NCBI RefSeq assembly: GCF_023016155.1
Contig: NZ_JALKBG010000008.1
Coordinates: forward strand, 1,242,501-1,306,500
DNA: 64,000 nucleotides
DNA from: Aliiroseovarius sp. F20344
GTDB taxonomy: Bacteria > Pseudomonadota > Alphaproteobacteria > Rhodobacterales > Rhodobacteraceae
Reading direction: 5' to 3'
In this document: positions 63,526-64,000 of the stretch, piece by piece
How the letters are laid out: each line of letters opens with the position of its first letter
Position numbering within the stretch: the stretch's first letter is position 1
The notes under the pieces: generated by a model
Told to the model about the DNA's origin: nothing
The model's input: only the letters and a program-made list of their open reading frames with translations
Databases searched by the model: none
Translations under genes and position numbers: made by a program

Positions 63526-64000
63526 TCAAGCCTTTGAAGGTTTTAGCTCACTCAAAACATCAATCATTTTCCGGGTGGACCCATCAAGACCTTCGGCTGT
63601 GGCATCCCCCTCAAGCACAGGTGTTAGAGCAACAGCTAATTCCTTGCCCAGTTCGACGCCCCATTGATCAAATGAATTGATGCCCAACAACACGCCCTCC
63701 ACGAAAACGCGATGTTCATAGAGCGCGATGATGGCCCCCAGAACCTCCGGCGTCAGCTTCGCATAGAGCAATGTTGTTGACGGACGGTTGCCGGGGAACA
63801 CACGATGGGCAGCCTGCCGCTCTAGCTCCTCGCCTTCAAATCCCTTGGCCCGCATCAACTCGCGCGCGACAGGCAAGCTACGCCCGGTCATCAAAGCCTG
63901 AGACTGGGCCAGACAATTGGCGACAAGAAGCTGGTGTTGATGTGCTAGATCGGGCTCATGCCCCTCTGCCCCCAGCATGAACTCACACGGGATGATGTCG
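63526..64000 (-). CDS. pgi: glucose-6-phosphate isomerase, C-terminal part (cut by window edge)
   Basis: About 158 C-terminal residues; the reading frame stays open to the window edge, with DIIPCEFMLGAEGHEPDLAHQHQLLVANCLAQSQALMTGR at its upper end, then FPGNRPSTTLLYAKLTPEVLGAIIALYEHRVFVEGVLLGINSFDQWGVELGKELA. The conserved active-site Lys/His of Pgi are further upstream or in HQHQL. Interconverts glucose- and fructose-6-phosphate. Converges on the lysophospholipase-like gene. Confidence 0.93.
   Translation of the reverse strand, partial: DIIPCEFMLGAEGHEPDLAHQHQLLVANCLAQSQALMTGRSLPVARELMRAKGFEGEELERQAAHRVFPGNRPSTTLLYAKLTPEVLGAIIALYEHRVFVEGVLLGINSFDQWGVELGKELAVALTPVLEGDATAEGLDGSTRKMIDVLSELKPSKA

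Overview
The window looks like a chromosomal segment of a marine Roseobacter-group alphaproteobacterium (Rhodobacteraceae). The reasons are the roughly 60 % GC coding style (one hand-counted line in metY gave 36 of 60), gene orders familiar from that group (SUV3-like helicase / S4 protein / fdxA / carD; virulence-factor protein / methylene-THF reductase / pterin methyltransferase), a complete sox cluster, and many genes whose closest recognisable families are roseobacterial. There are no rRNA genes, CRISPR arrays, transposases or phage genes. One tRNA, tRNA-Gly(CCC), was found. The genome is densely coded; only one gap exceeds 300 bases.

Layout. 1-16860 is mostly housekeeping and metabolism: recG (partial) and ligA, DUF502 and LysE proteins, a patatin/3-hydroxybutyrate dehydrogenase pair, a YejA-type binding protein, an ACR3/bile-acid-symporter family carrier, an XRE-cupin regulator facing an acyl-CoA synthetase, a DsbA-like protein with an MFS pump, betB, rlmE and ppx. 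17160-23428 is a one-carbon/B12 block: a small virulence-factor-family protein, methylene-THF reductase, a stand-alone pterin-binding methyltransferase, and a RamA-like iron-sulfur activator of corrinoid proteins. It fits the split methionine synthase of roseobacters, whose homocysteine and cobalamin modules are not in this window. 23479-26799 holds the tRNA, a thioesterase, TauE/SafE, dusA and an SDR.

26895-43286 is a large sulfur-oxidation region. From right to left on the minus strand lie soxV, soxX-Y-Z-A, soxB-C-D, soxE-F, a DUF302 protein, then an operon of two half-size YeeE/YedE transporters, a persulfide-dioxygenase-like metallo-hydrolase, a BLH/DUF442 protein and a SulP sulfate transporter. 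On the plus strand are soxS, soxR and a full-length YeeE/YedE transporter. Together they would import thiosulfate or sulfane sulfur, oxidise it in the periplasm, detoxify persulfide in the cytoplasm and move sulfate. Three exact ATTC-N8-GAAT palindromes, the box known for the persulfide sensor SqrR, sit 63-93 bp upstream of three transcription units here, and SoxR keeps a cysteine pair with SqrR spacing. This is the best regulatory signal in the window.

43408-64000 mixes further genes: flavin reductase, a glycosyltransferase-like orphan, two TPM-domain proteins in a low-GC patch, metY, a SIMPL protein, a 940-residue protein joining a GspL/PilM-like N-terminus to a PilP-like C-terminus across one membrane span, hppD with a divergent Lrp regulator, cobT and cobS, carD, fdxA, an S4 protein, a SUV3-like helicase, TPR and SCP2 proteins, a lysophospholipase-like hydrolase and pgi (partial).

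Limits: family names come from reading the proteins, without database searches. Start sites were chosen by Shine-Dalgarno spacing and family length.
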